Origin: Ophiobolus disseminans
Taxonomy: Eukaryota; Ascomycota; Dothideomycetes; Pleosporales; Phaeosphaeriaceae
Length of the DNA: 64,000 nucleotides
Assembly (NCBI GenBank): GCA_010093685.1
Contig: MU006219.1
Location: forward strand, 1,135,531 to 1,199,530
Reading direction: 5' to 3'
Below the pieces are notes generated by a model. It was not told the DNA's origin, did not search any database, and saw only the letters and a program-made list of their open reading frames with translations. Position 1 is the first letter of the stretch, and every line of letters begins with the position of its first letter. Position numbers and translations under genes: made by a program. Positions 12,001 to 21,390 of this stretch are shown here, piece by piece.

Positions 12001-12789
12001 ACGCCACGCCCGGGCTACCCGGTAGCCATTGATGCAGAATTCATTCGACTGCAAGCCGAAGAGATTGAGATGAAAGCAGACGGTACGCGGCAAACCATCC
12101 GACCTGATCGAAAAGGTCTCGCTCGTGTCTCAGTCTGTCGTGGCGAGGGCGAACACGCCGGCCTACCCTTCATCGACGACTACATCGCGGTCACTGAACA
12201 GGTTGTGGACTACCTTACCGAATGGTCTGGCATCTCGCCTGGCGACCTCAACCGCGAGACTTCGCCGCACGCGCCTGTTAGCCTCAAGCACGCATACAAG
12301 AAGCTCTGGCTCCTACTCAACCTCGGATGCGTCTTTGTTGGACATTCGCTCGCAAATGACTTTCGCACAATCAACATCCACGTTCCGAAATCTCAAGTCG
12401 TGGATACGAGCAACCTCTTCTTCTTGCCGGACTTCAAGAGGAAGCTCAATCTCAAGTTCCTCGCTTGGTGCGTTCTCAAAGAGCAAATCCAGCAAGATAC
12501 GCACGACAGTATCGAAGACGCTGAAACAGCGTTGAAGCTCTGGAGGAAGTACGAAGAATTCGTAGATGCGGGCGTTCTGGAGCCAATGCTGAACGACATC
12601 TATGCTACGGGTAGTCAAGTCAAGTTCAAAGCGCCTGGCAGCGGTGGCGCCGCTGTTGGTGGGCATAGCAGGCACGCTGCAAGCGGAAGTATGGGCGGCA
12701 CTGGAAGAGACACGCCTGAGCCGATGACGACACCAAAGAAGGGCAGCGCGTTCGGGGGCGTCGGATTTAGGAGTCCGATGCGTCGTTGA
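9096..12789 (+). CDS. PAN2: PAN2, catalytic subunit of the Pan2-Pan3 poly(A) nuclease
   Basis: 1129 aa from six exons: 9096-9116, 9211-9303, 9358-9533, 9596-9722, 9770-10362 and 10410-12789. The start MEADWDE matches fungal PAN2, and the first exon is only 21 nt. Residues to about 350 form the WD40 region. A pseudoubiquitin-hydrolase (UCH-like) domain follows in the middle (NPLLQLFRF, Cys-x2-Cys pairs such as CAQCAN and CTKCNRY). The C-terminal DEDD RNase domain runs from about 873, with VAIDAEF (motif I), FVGHSLANDFR (motif II) and DSIEDAETALKLW (motif III). The family shortens mRNA poly(A) tails in the cytoplasm together with Pan3, the first step of deadenylation-dependent decay. Active-site acidic residues are intact. 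The C-terminal tail is Gly-rich and low complexity. Confidence 0.95.
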
Positions 12790-13084
12790 ACCGCGGCTGG
12801 TGTACAGACAGAGTAAGAGGAGGACAGCTTGGCGTCACGTATGTGGTTAAAAGACCCGTGTGGGGTGAGAGGCTGGTTTGTATATTGTTAGATCAATGGA
12901 AAATTCATTAGAGGCTACCTCTAAATATGACGTGGAATGCAGCTTTCAGATATACAGGATAGCCCCTAAAGGTCCGCTCTCGAAGCGGCGCAATGAGGCT
13001 ACTTGAGTTCGTTCAGAAGATGAACCATCTCGCAATTAGCAGCAAAATTTTTGCATGCCTGATCTTAGTTTGCAAGCCCACTCG

Positions 13085-14870
13085 CTAATCGACCTCAACC
13101 TTGCAGCCCTCCTTGATAGACATCACCAGTGTCATAGCCTGCTTCTCCACACTCTCACCTTCGGGAAGTGCGATCGTATGAAAGCGCTGCAGAGGGCGCA
13201 CGGCTGTGTACCCAGCCTCCGTGAGTGCAAAATCCACTACGAAAGAGAATGTGTTAGCTGTATGCTACAACAAGAAAGACTTGAAGCAACTCACTTCCTA
13301 GACATGTCCGTGGCCCACCATGAAACGGCAGATACCCCCACTTCGCAGCTGTGGCATCGCGTTGTAAAGGCATATCCTCGTCCCACCGCTCTGGACGGAA
13401 AACCTCGGCGTCCATGCCGTACAGATCGGGTCGGCGGTGCAGTGCGTATACGCTGAAAGCTACAGCGCTGCCTCTTGGCATCAGGACGGGGGATGTTCGG
13501 GTTGGGCCGCCGCCGGTGGAGAGGACTGTGGTTCGTAGCGTTGTGTGGGTGTTTACGGGGACGGAGGGGTAGAGGCGGAGGGCTTTGGGGGATTAGTAAT
13601 GATGTGGTTAAGTGGTGGATGGGCGGGATACTTTACTCTCTTTGAGCACGTTTTGTAGGTAGGGCATTTTTTTGAGAATGTTCCGCGTTAGGGCTGAGGG
13701 TGACGCGCCTGTTGGAGTTAATTCGGCGCGTAGCTTCGCTGTGACGTTGGGGTGCCGCTTGAGGAGGAAACTGTATGTGTTAGCTGGGCGGACTTGATGT
13801 ACGGAGAGGGAGGATGACGCACAATGTCCAGGAGAGGAGGCAGGCTGTTGTGTCGCGCCCTGCGGTTAGGAGATTGATGATTTGACCTCGAAGTGCAGCT
13901 CTGTCCGACGTGTTTTGCGCAGTGGTGTCTAGGAAAACATATCTTCCTGACTCTTTCTCTTCACTACAACTCGAGCTAAGGTTCCGATCAATGATCTGGT
14001 CCGCGAACCGATGCACATCCCGACACGCCTGGCGGAACTCCCGCCCATCCACAAGCCAGTACAGATCCAGCAGGCGGAATCGGTTCGTGACCCATTTCTG
14101 CGCCGTGTCAAAAGCAGTAGCAAACGTGCATTTCCCAGTAGCTTCCGGAGTGACGAGACTCTTAACCGACTCGCCGAAGAGGAAGGCCGTACTGGTGTCG
14201 AGCGTGAGGCGGAAGAACAAGGGCTGGAGATCAATGACACCATTTCTTGTTTCCAAGATGTGAAGTAAATCATCCACAGCCGCTCGAAACACGTCAAGGC
14301 TTTCATACTGCCTGTGCTGAAGCTGCGGTCGCAGCACATCGCGCGAGCATTTCCAGTCCGCACCTTCCTGCGTGAAGATGCCGTCACCGAATATCGGGAA
14401 CGTAATTGCTCTACGCGGGCCAATTCCAAAGTCTACACACCCATTAGTATTCACAATCACATCACACACATCCCCAGATATGCAGTCCCTACCCTTGAAC
14501 TGCGTAGCCAAGATAGCTTCCAAATTCGCCGGCTCAATCGTGCCATACGCCTTCGTGCCCAGGAACTTCTGCTCCAGCGTGCTCCCCGTCTGGCGAAAAT
14601 GGAACAGAAACAATTCCATCAAGCGAGACTCAGCGTCGGCGCGGAAGATCTGCTCCAGCCGGTCAATACCGAAGGGGCGCTGATTCGGGAGCCTGGGCGC
14701 AGAAAGACAGCCATGTCTATGGCCGATGGCTTTGTCTGCCTGTGTGTTTAGCAAGATGTCTAGTGATATTGGTGTGAACATACCAATCGCTGTCGCCGGT
14801 GGGCGAGATACTGAGCGGACACGATGATGATTAGAAAGAAGATGATGAGAGAAGATATGTAAAGCGCCAT
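13085..14870 (-). CDS. Cytochrome P450, CYP52-like (alkane/fatty acid hydroxylase type)
   Basis: 525 aa from exons 14870-14784, 14739-13823, 13770-13637, 13582-13295 and 13236-13085. The first exon encodes a hydrophobic ER anchor ([19 protein letters not shown]). Landmarks: I-helix AGRDTT at 322-327, K-helix ETLR, PERF-type FRPERWDED, and heme loop [10 protein letters not shown] with the ligand Cys near residue 472. The pattern, including [12 protein letters not shown] and GGPRTCLG, fits the CYP52/CYP539 group, which hydroxylate n-alkanes or fatty acids at the end of the chain with electrons from P450 reductase. The substrate is not readable from sequence. No other catabolic or secondary-metabolite gene adjoins it. 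PAN2 ends 295 bp away, converging. Confidence 0.88.
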
Positions 14871-15260
14871 GCTGCTGGGACGGGGAAAGAAGAAGTTGAT
14901 CATATGTGGTATGTATGCGCGAGAGGTGGGAACACGCGCGAGGTGAACCGTGAGGTGAACACAAGGCTGGCCTGTGCGGCATGATGCAAGATCCACTTCC
15001 GCCGCTTGTATTTGCGTGATACTAGCTCGTAGCAAACGACATGCTTTGTAGGTTGAGATCAGATGAGAAGACCCGAATTTGTGTTCAGCACTCGACCGCA
15101 TGAAACAGTGGTAGTACCAGTGGATGAAGAAATGTGATATAAGTATCAAAACTGGCGCCGGAACCAATGCATAGTAGATGCCCTGCCCATATTTGATAAG
15201 TCAGCACATGAAGATCGCTCCGCTGCTTTCACCAGTTGCCGAAGCAAGATCGTTTGCAGC
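14871..15260. other. Promoter of the P450 and 3' flank of Ncl1
   Basis: A 390-bp spacer in a head-to-tail pair. It probably holds the P450 promoter. No coding signal. Confidence 0.5.
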
Positions 15261-17888
15261 TCATGCGTCCGCCATGTCAATCGTCGCCACAGCGCCCTCC
15301 TCCTCCTCAGCGATATCTTCCTCCTTGACCCCTTCGCCGTCACTGACGTCCGGTTCGTCCTTTGCATCCGCCATCTCTTCATCTAGCTGTTTCTGAGCAG
15401 CTTTCTCCTTCTCGGCGACATGGTTGATGATTTCGGTATCCTTCTCGTTGAACAGCCTCAACAGCATCGCCTTGCGATCGTCCTTGTCGACCATAAGATT
15501 GGCGCTGCCAGGATGCCTCCAGAGAGGCAAGACCATGCGGAAAGGAATGCCTTGGTCATCGTCCTTTTCGATGCGCACGAAGCAGCATCCAATGTCCATC
15601 GGTTGTAGCTGGTCACCGACCTCGCCCATTCCATGCTCTCCTTCCCTTGGAAGCTTGGGGAACATCTCTACGATGAGCTGGCGCAGTGTCTGCTTTGAGA
15701 TGCAGTTGACGATACGATTCGATGCCCACGGCTCGATGATGCGAATACCTTCGGTCTGTAATCGCCATGGCGCGTGGGTGTAGTCCTTGTCTTTGCTCTT
15801 ATGCGCGACGAACATGACCACACCACAATGTATAAATTTCATACCTCGGTCCTTGTTCTGTTGAAGAATATCCTTGGCCATGGCAGACGTGTAGTAGATT
15901 TTGTTCAGGGAAAGACCTTCCTTGTTCTTCACCATGAACCGATCGCGCGGGAAGCGTTCTGAGATACCGAAGAACGACATGATGGAGGCAACAGTCGCAT
16001 CGTCTGATGGAAGGTATTCGAAATACTCTTTGCTTTGGCTCTGGTTCTCTGGCTTGAGCCGTGCATCTGTGACTCCTGCTAGAATAGCCGATGGACCATT
16101 GGCTGCGGGCTTGGACTCTTGCTTCACTGTTGACCCATTTTCTGTAGGCTCAGCAAGTGTAACTTCATCGGTTTTGACCTTCTTCAAAGGCGCCGCCTCT
16201 TCTGGCTCATCCAACTTACGCTTCAAATTGGCCTCAACATCCGGAAATTCACTATCAGTCTCTCCTTTGGTCGCATCAGCCTCGATGATGTTCTCCTCTG
16301 GCGTTGGTATGGATGCATCAGTCGTCTTCTCAGCGTTTTCCCTGTTTCGCTGTGCTTTCGCGGCATTCTCTGGGTTCTGGTTCTGCTTGACCTTGATGTC
16401 GTCAAGCTTCTCGATGACAGCAATGAAGAAACCTCCAGTGTCTTGCAAGTGGGGATAGACACGTATACAACGTTCCAATGGGATGCGCTCTTCGTCCGAC
16501 TTGGGGATCGGTGCGAAGCAACCTGCAGTAATCTTGGTGGAGAATGAGCGCTCAGGTTCCTCAACCTCGTACTTGGCCCTCGCTTTCTGGAATGACTCCC
16601 AGCTCGTAAACATGTGTGCCGTCTTCTCTCCACCTGCAGAAACCTGTGAGGTATCAAGCACTTTCCAGAGGTTAAGGCCCGGCTTGCGCTTAAGGTTTGG
16701 TAGAAGATCTGAGCAGTCGACCAACTGCACCTTTGAGTTCCCTCCGCAAGCCTCGATGGCTGCGGCAACTACAGCCTCATTTTCGACCGGGTTCATGCTG
16801 CATGTCGAGTATACCATGCGACCGCCCTTCTTCAGCATTTGCAGGCCTCGGAAGAGAATGCGCAGCTGAAGGCCGTGCAGACCAAGACCATCCTTAGGCG
16901 TCCACTTCTGCCAGACATTGGGGTTCTTACGCGCAGTCCCATCGCCGGCGCATGGTACATCAGCCAAAATGCGATCGTACTTGAGGTAATTCTTCTTTTC
17001 GCTTGAGCTTGGGAGTTCGATCGAGGGGAAGATGGATGCGTCGTGTTGCGTGACGATGAGATTGGGGAAGTTGAGGCGCTTGACCTGGTGGACCAGCATG
17101 CCGGCGCGCTTGTAGTCGGTGTCGTTTGCGATAAGCAGGCCTGTTGAGCGTCCGTCGTCACTGTAGTCGCCTGCTTCGTCACTGCCGACTGACTCGCCAT
17201 TAGCAGCCTTACGAACACGATCCTCCTCGTCGCCGTGAAGCATCTCAGCCAACTGCGCGGATTTGCTACCAGGCGCTGCGCACATGTCCAGAACCACCAT
17301 TCCCGGCTTGACATCCAAGAAGTGAGGTGGGATCATGCTGACCACCTCTTGTCTGCTGATGTTGCCCGATGCAGCCTCGGCGACGAGAAACTTCTGGAAG
17401 TCGGCGAAGGGCGCGTGTCGTCGGATGATCTTCTTGTGTGTCTTCATGTGCCATACTAGCTCATCGGGAAAAGCGTTGACAGCTTCAGGTGGCGGGACCG
17501 GCTTGCCCTCAAACTTCTTGGCTGCAATGGCCGGGATATATCGCTGCTTGAAGATCTCGCGCACAGCCAGGGCATCGGATTTGGTGCCCGTGAAGCGGAA
17601 GCTGTTGGGTAGGTCGGTCTGCAGGGCTTCCCACATCTTTTCGAACTCGGCCTCCTCCATGAAGCCGCCCATGCGGTAATAGCTCTCGAACAGCTCATTC
17701 TTGCGGGGGATGTCTGACCACGGCTCGGATCTGGTGTCTCTGCCGCCACCTCCACCGCCGCCGCCTCGACCTCTGCCTTTACCGCGAAACGGCTTGCCGC
17801 GACCACCGCCCTGCTTCGAGTCAGTCGAAATGAATGTTATGGAGGAATTGGTACTTACGCGACCGCCTCCGCGACCACCTCTTGCCAT
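15261..17888 (-). CDS. tRNA (cytosine-5-)-methyltransferase, Ncl1/Trm4/NSUN2 type
   Basis: 859 aa from exons 17888-17859 and 17810-15261. SAM-dependent m5C methyltransferase of the NSUN2 family. Seen: KNELFESYYRM near the start, SAM motif DMCAAPGSKSAQL, motif IV ADVPCAGDGTARKN with its Cys, and motif VI STCSMNPVENEAVV with the catalytic Cys. The C-terminal PUA-like part is followed by an acidic tail. The yeast homologue modifies tRNA C34, C40, C48 and C49 in the nucleus. The N-terminus is RGG-rich (GGRGKPFRGKGRGRGG), suggesting RNA contact. The first intron (17811-17858, 48 nt, GTAAGT..CAG with a CTGAC branch point) is a multiple of three and has no stop, so an unspliced mRNA would stay in frame. 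It is divergent from ribosomal protein L7 across 260 bp. Confidence 0.92.
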   Translation of the reverse strand: MARGGRGGGRVSTNSSITFISTDSKQGGGRGKPFRGKGRGRGGGGGGGGRDTRSEPWSDIPRKNELFESYYRMGGFMEEAEFEKMWEALQTDLPNSFRFTGTKSDALAVREIFKQRYIPAIAAKKFEGKPVPPPEAVNAFPDELVWHMKTHKKIIRRHAPFADFQKFLVAEAASGNISRQEVVSMIPPHFLDVKPGMVVLDMCAAPGSKSAQLAEMLHGDEEDRVRKAANGESVGSDEAGDYSDDGRSTGLLIANDTDYKRAGMLVHQVKRLNFPNLIVTQHDASIFPSIELPSSSEKKNYLKYDRILADVPCAGDGTARKNPNVWQKWTPKDGLGLHGLQLRILFRGLQMLKKGGRMVYSTCSMNPVENEAVVAAAIEACGGNSKVQLVDCSDLLPNLKRKPGLNLWKVLDTSQVSAGGEKTAHMFTSWESFQKARAKYEVEEPERSFSTKITAGCFAPIPKSDEERIPLERCIRVYPHLQDTGGFFIAVIEKLDDIKVKQNQNPENAAKAQRNRENAEKTTDASIPTPEENIIEADATKGETDSEFPDVEANLKRKLDEPEEAAPLKKVKTDEVTLAEPTENGSTVKQESKPAANGPSAILAGVTDARLKPENQSQSKEYFEYLPSDDATVASIMSFFGISERFPRDRFMVKNKEGLSLNKIYYTSAMAKDILQQNKDRGMKFIHCGVVMFVAHKSKDKDYTHAPWRLQTEGIRIIEPWASNRIVNCISKQTLRQLIVEMFPKLPREGEHGMGEVGDQLQPMDIGCCFVRIEKDDDQGIPFRMVLPLWRHPGSANLMVDKDDRKAMLLRLFNEKDTEIINHVAEKEKAAQKQLDEEMADAKDEPDVSDGEGVKEEDIAEEEEGAVATIDMADA

Positions 17889-18148
17889 AATTGTTGTTGT
17901 TGGAAGGTGGGGAAGGGGTGAGAACTGTGGGTGTGGGTGCTGATAACTGCTGTCGCAAAGCTCGAAGCTCAAGAAAACGAGAGTAGCTCTAGACTAGAGG
18001 TGGGCCGGGATTGGTGGGGTCGGCCGCACCTGCCCTCCAAGTCAAATCTTGGCGCTGGCCCGAGCGCACACATGCATTTTGGCTTTTCGCTTCCACTCGA
18101 TTTCATCTTCAGCTTCCCGACAACCAAGCCCAACTAACCACCAGCACA
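17889..18148. promoter_or_regulatory. Shared divergent promoter Ncl1 / RPL7
   Basis: Only 260 bp separate the two start codons, which read in opposite directions. Pyrimidine-rich runs precede the RPL7 ATG, as is common for ribosomal protein genes. Joint control of a tRNA-modifying enzyme and a ribosomal protein is inferred from layout only. Confidence 0.5.
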
Positions 18149-19079
18149 ATGGCAAAGTCAGCGTACGTCTCGACTATATACACCCAATTTGCCTATATAT
18201 GCTAACAACAGCGATGCAGCCCCCACAGCATCTCCCAGAAGGACATCGAGGTCCCGGAGACGATCCTCAAGAAGCAGAAGGCCAACCAGAAGGTCAATGA
18301 CCAGCGGGCCGCGGACACACAGAAGAAGCGTGAGGTGCGATAAACATCTCCAATGATCTGCGAAAGCGGTTAGGAGTATCACAGTTGGCTAAGACTCTCT
18401 TAGGCCAACAAGAAGAAGCGCGAGACCATCTTCAAGCGCGCCGAGAAGTACCACCAGGAGTACGTCAAGGCCGAGCGCGACATCATCGAGGCCAAGCGCT
18501 CCGCGAAGAGGGACAACTCCCTGTTCGTCCCCGCTGAGCCCAAGCTCGCCTTTGTCGTCCGTATCAAGGGGTATGCCGTCTACGATCTGCCTGACGTGAG
18601 CCATGCTAACACCACGCAGTATCAACAAGATCGACCCCAAGAAGCGCAAGACCCTCCAGCTCCTCCGTCTTCTCCAGATCAACAATGGTGTTTTCATCAG
18701 GCTCACCAAGGCCACCATCGAGATGCTGAAGATCGTCGAGCCCTTCGTCGCGTACGGCTACCCCAACTTGAAGACGGTCCGTGAGCTCGTCTACAAGCGC
18801 GGCTACGGAAAGGTCAACAAGCAGCGCCTTCCCATCACCGACAACGACCTGGTCGAGGAGAACCTCGGCAAGCTCGGCATTGTCTGCGTCGAGGACCTCA
18901 TCCACGAGATCTACACTGTTGGCCCCAACTTCAAGCAGGCCTGCAACTTCCTCTGGCCATTCAAGCTGTCCTCGCCCACCGGTGGTTTCCGCCCAAGGAA
19001 GTTCAAGCACTTCATCGAGGGTGGTGACCTTGGTAACCGGGAGAACTTCATCAACCAGCTCGTCGCACGCATGAACTAA
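18149..19079 (+). CDS. RPL7: 60S ribosomal protein L7 (uL30)
   Basis: 251 aa from exons 18149-18162, 18220-18334, 18404-18570 and 18620-19079. The N-terminal basic helix ([24 protein letters not shown]) is followed by the L30 core: [62 protein letters not shown]. It ends with [19 protein letters not shown]. Length and every block match eukaryotic L7. It is a structural protein of the large subunit, assembled in the nucleolus. The 14-nt first exon with an intron right after the start codon is the usual arrangement of fungal ribosomal protein genes. Confidence 0.97.
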
Positions 19080-20062
19080 GCTGGGCTGGTGCTGTTTGAG
19101 TGGAGTTACGGAACGATACCATGAAGATCACGACTGCTGGTCCCACCCATCTCTCCATTGAGGGGTGAGGGCATGCCGAGCCACATGCTCTGGTTAGCTT
19201 AGACAATCTTCTGCTCACCATGCGAAGAAATCAAAAACTTTCACATCATCATGATATCCATTTCATCTCGCAACCATGACTTCCGGTCCGTAACACTCCA
19301 AGCTGACGTAGTAATGTTGTGCAGCATACAAATTCCGCTGATATCTTGAGTTACATCGACCTTTGTACAGGTTGTGTGATATATTCCTTCCGGCTTTTGA
19401 CCTGATACAAGTGCTCGAGCCCATCTCACGAGAAAACCGCCACCGGGGTAAAGATATATCATGCGTTGTATTCCCGTGCAGTGAACATACGACGTCATCA
19501 CACACTTGAGTCAACATCAGGGCTCCATGGCAGTTGATCATTCATGTTCAAAATCAAGTCACGTTCAACCAAAGCAGGCGGACCCTTTGGTATGGGTTCG
19601 CTAACCGTAACTGAAATGGTGTTTGAGTCGTCGCTTAGTCGATCACGTATCAACCAGTCGTCGCCGTGAGTGGCCGAGAGTCGAAGCTGGTTTGATGTAT
19701 CATGCAGGTTATGTTAGAAGGAGACTCCGTAATCGTCGAAGATGGATTGATCGGGATCGAGGTTGCTGCTAAACGGATTTTTCCAGCTTCGTGAGGAGAA
19801 GGAGAGATGGCGGGCTCGAGATGCGTCCAGACTACTGGGAGTGCTTCAGAAAGGGTTAAAGACTCCTTCAAGTGATGTTCCTTGAGGTGCCAGCAATGTG
19901 TTTTGTCCAAGATATAACGCGCATTTTGTAAGGCTTAACAACAGTCGTCGCCGTTTGACACTCAAAACACGAGTAATGTGCTCTAATATGTTGGGCGACA
20001 TGTACGCCAACCAAAGAACAACCCCCCTCAGAGCTCAGCGGCCATCTTCCTTGCTCCCGTCT
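19080..20062. other. Intergenic, no gene seen
   Basis: About 1 kb between RPL7 and the small minus-strand gene. Short frames on both strands lack domains, codon pattern or splice signals that would support a gene. Confidence 0.5.
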
Positions 20063-20236
20063 TCAATTCCTTTCCTCAGTACCTGGCTCTTTCCCTAGCG
20101 GAATCTTTTCCGCCGCTTCTCTTTTCAAGTACTCGTTGATTCCATATCCTGCTAGGAAAGCCCCGAAGAAGATCATATTGCCCTTGGTCGTGAAGCGCAG
20201 TAGCGTAGATATGCGCGAAGTGGATTTGGAGTCCAT
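20063..20236 (-). CDS. Small single-transmembrane protein, unknown
   Basis: 57 aa, single exon. The N-terminus is basic and Ser/Thr-rich (SKSTSRISTLLRFTTKGN), followed by one hydrophobic span (MIFFGAFLAGYGI) and a charged end (NEYLKREAAEKIPLG). This layout resembles small inner-membrane subunits of mitochondrial complexes, but I cannot place it in a named family. It faces the GNAT gene with 190 bp between starts. A GTACTG after codon 51 could be a splice donor and give a different C-terminus. The call rests on the layout, not on homology. Confidence 0.45.
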   Translation of the reverse strand: MDSKSTSRISTLLRFTTKGNMIFFGAFLAGYGINEYLKREAAEKIPLGKEPGTEERN

Positions 20237-20426
20237 TTTATGAGGACAAGATGCGCTTGAAGGTGTAGGAGGATCGTGTGGTGGTAGGGTGGGATGCGTA
20301 GGAGGTTTTTAGGTGCGTTGACGTCACTTTCATATCGATAGCACCAATAGCGATTGGCCGACCCCAGAAGCCAGAAATATCGAGCAGCTTGATTTTATTC
20401 TTTGTAGGGGTCACGCAAATCCAATC

Positions 20427-21143
20427 ATGCACGATAAATGGGCTCCATCGAAAGCGAAGCTTGAGGACTCCGCCGCTATAGCATCGCTCCTCGCTCTGTC
20501 CTGGACATCTCCGATTTCTCGATTGCAGTACGGGCACGTCGATCCTGCCGCTCTGATCGTCGCCATGACATCGCGCATCGCGCAGCAAATGGCATTGCGA
20601 AATGTAAAGTTCATTATCATACGCGATCCGCACACACAAGAAGTTGTCTCGGTAGCGCAATGGACGCTCCCAGATCAGAGCACCAGCACCACAGAGACGC
20701 AAGAAGAGCATATTGAACGACAAACGTTCGAGGACGAGTTGTACAGGTCGAATTTACCCACAAATAGCAACAAAGATCTAGTCATGGAATTCACTGTTGG
20801 TTTGCGAGCTCTCAAACAACGAGTACTTCAAGGACGGAAGCATTATGCACTGGACAACCTAGCGACTCGTCCTGACTATCGAGGGCGAGGCTTTGCCAGC
20901 CGTCTGGTCGAGTGGGTGTTTGCGCATGCAGATTCGGAAGACGCCCTTGTTTACTTGGAGACTGACAGTGATAATCCGGCTGTACGAATGTACCGTAGAC
21001 TTGGCTTTGAGGAACGGGGTCAGTATACGATCGAGGACCTTGGCCAGTACGTGCGGAAACAAGAGCTGGAGCAACTTGGTGGTATTCGGCAGCATACGCA
21101 TGTTGCTTTCGTCAGAGTTCCTCAGCGCAGTTGTGGGGAGTAG
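20427..21143 (+). CDS. GNAT-family N-acetyltransferase
   Basis: 238 aa, single exon. The acetyl-CoA site shows motif A as LDNLATRPDYRGRGFASRL (R/Q-x-x-G-x-G near 152-157) and motif B as YLETDSDNPAVRMYRRLGFEE (about 176-196). The N-terminal part is typical of the fungal stand-alone GNAT proteins of unknown substrate. It probably transfers acetyl groups from acetyl-CoA to a small molecule or a protein amine. The start is the first ATG in frame, shortly after a TAG. No intron. Confidence 0.85.
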   Translation: MHDKWAPSKAKLEDSAAIASLLALSWTSPISRLQYGHVDPAALIVAMTSRIAQQMALRNVKFIIIRDPHTQEVVSVAQWTLPDQSTSTTETQEEHIERQTFEDELYRSNLPTNSNKDLVMEFTVGLRALKQRVLQGRKHYALDNLATRPDYRGRGFASRLVEWVFAHADSEDALVYLETDSDNPAVRMYRRLGFEERGQYTIEDLGQYVRKQELEQLGGIRQHTHVAFVRVPQRSCGE

Positions 21144-21390
21144 TCTGCCTTCACCTTCGCAGCAACGCATACTCAATCCGGCCATATATTTGTAGCGACA
21201 ATGGCAAATCTCGCTACGTAGAGACTGTCTCTCTCACCCAGTTACTTTTAATAGCTCCTAGAGGTTCCCTTTTCGTGCGAACGCGTGGAGCTCTCTTGTG
21301 ATACATGTTCTTCAGATTTCTTCTACCCTCCACCTCGACGACTCAGACGCCCACACGTTTCCAGTGTCTTCTACAATGGAAACTCATGTC

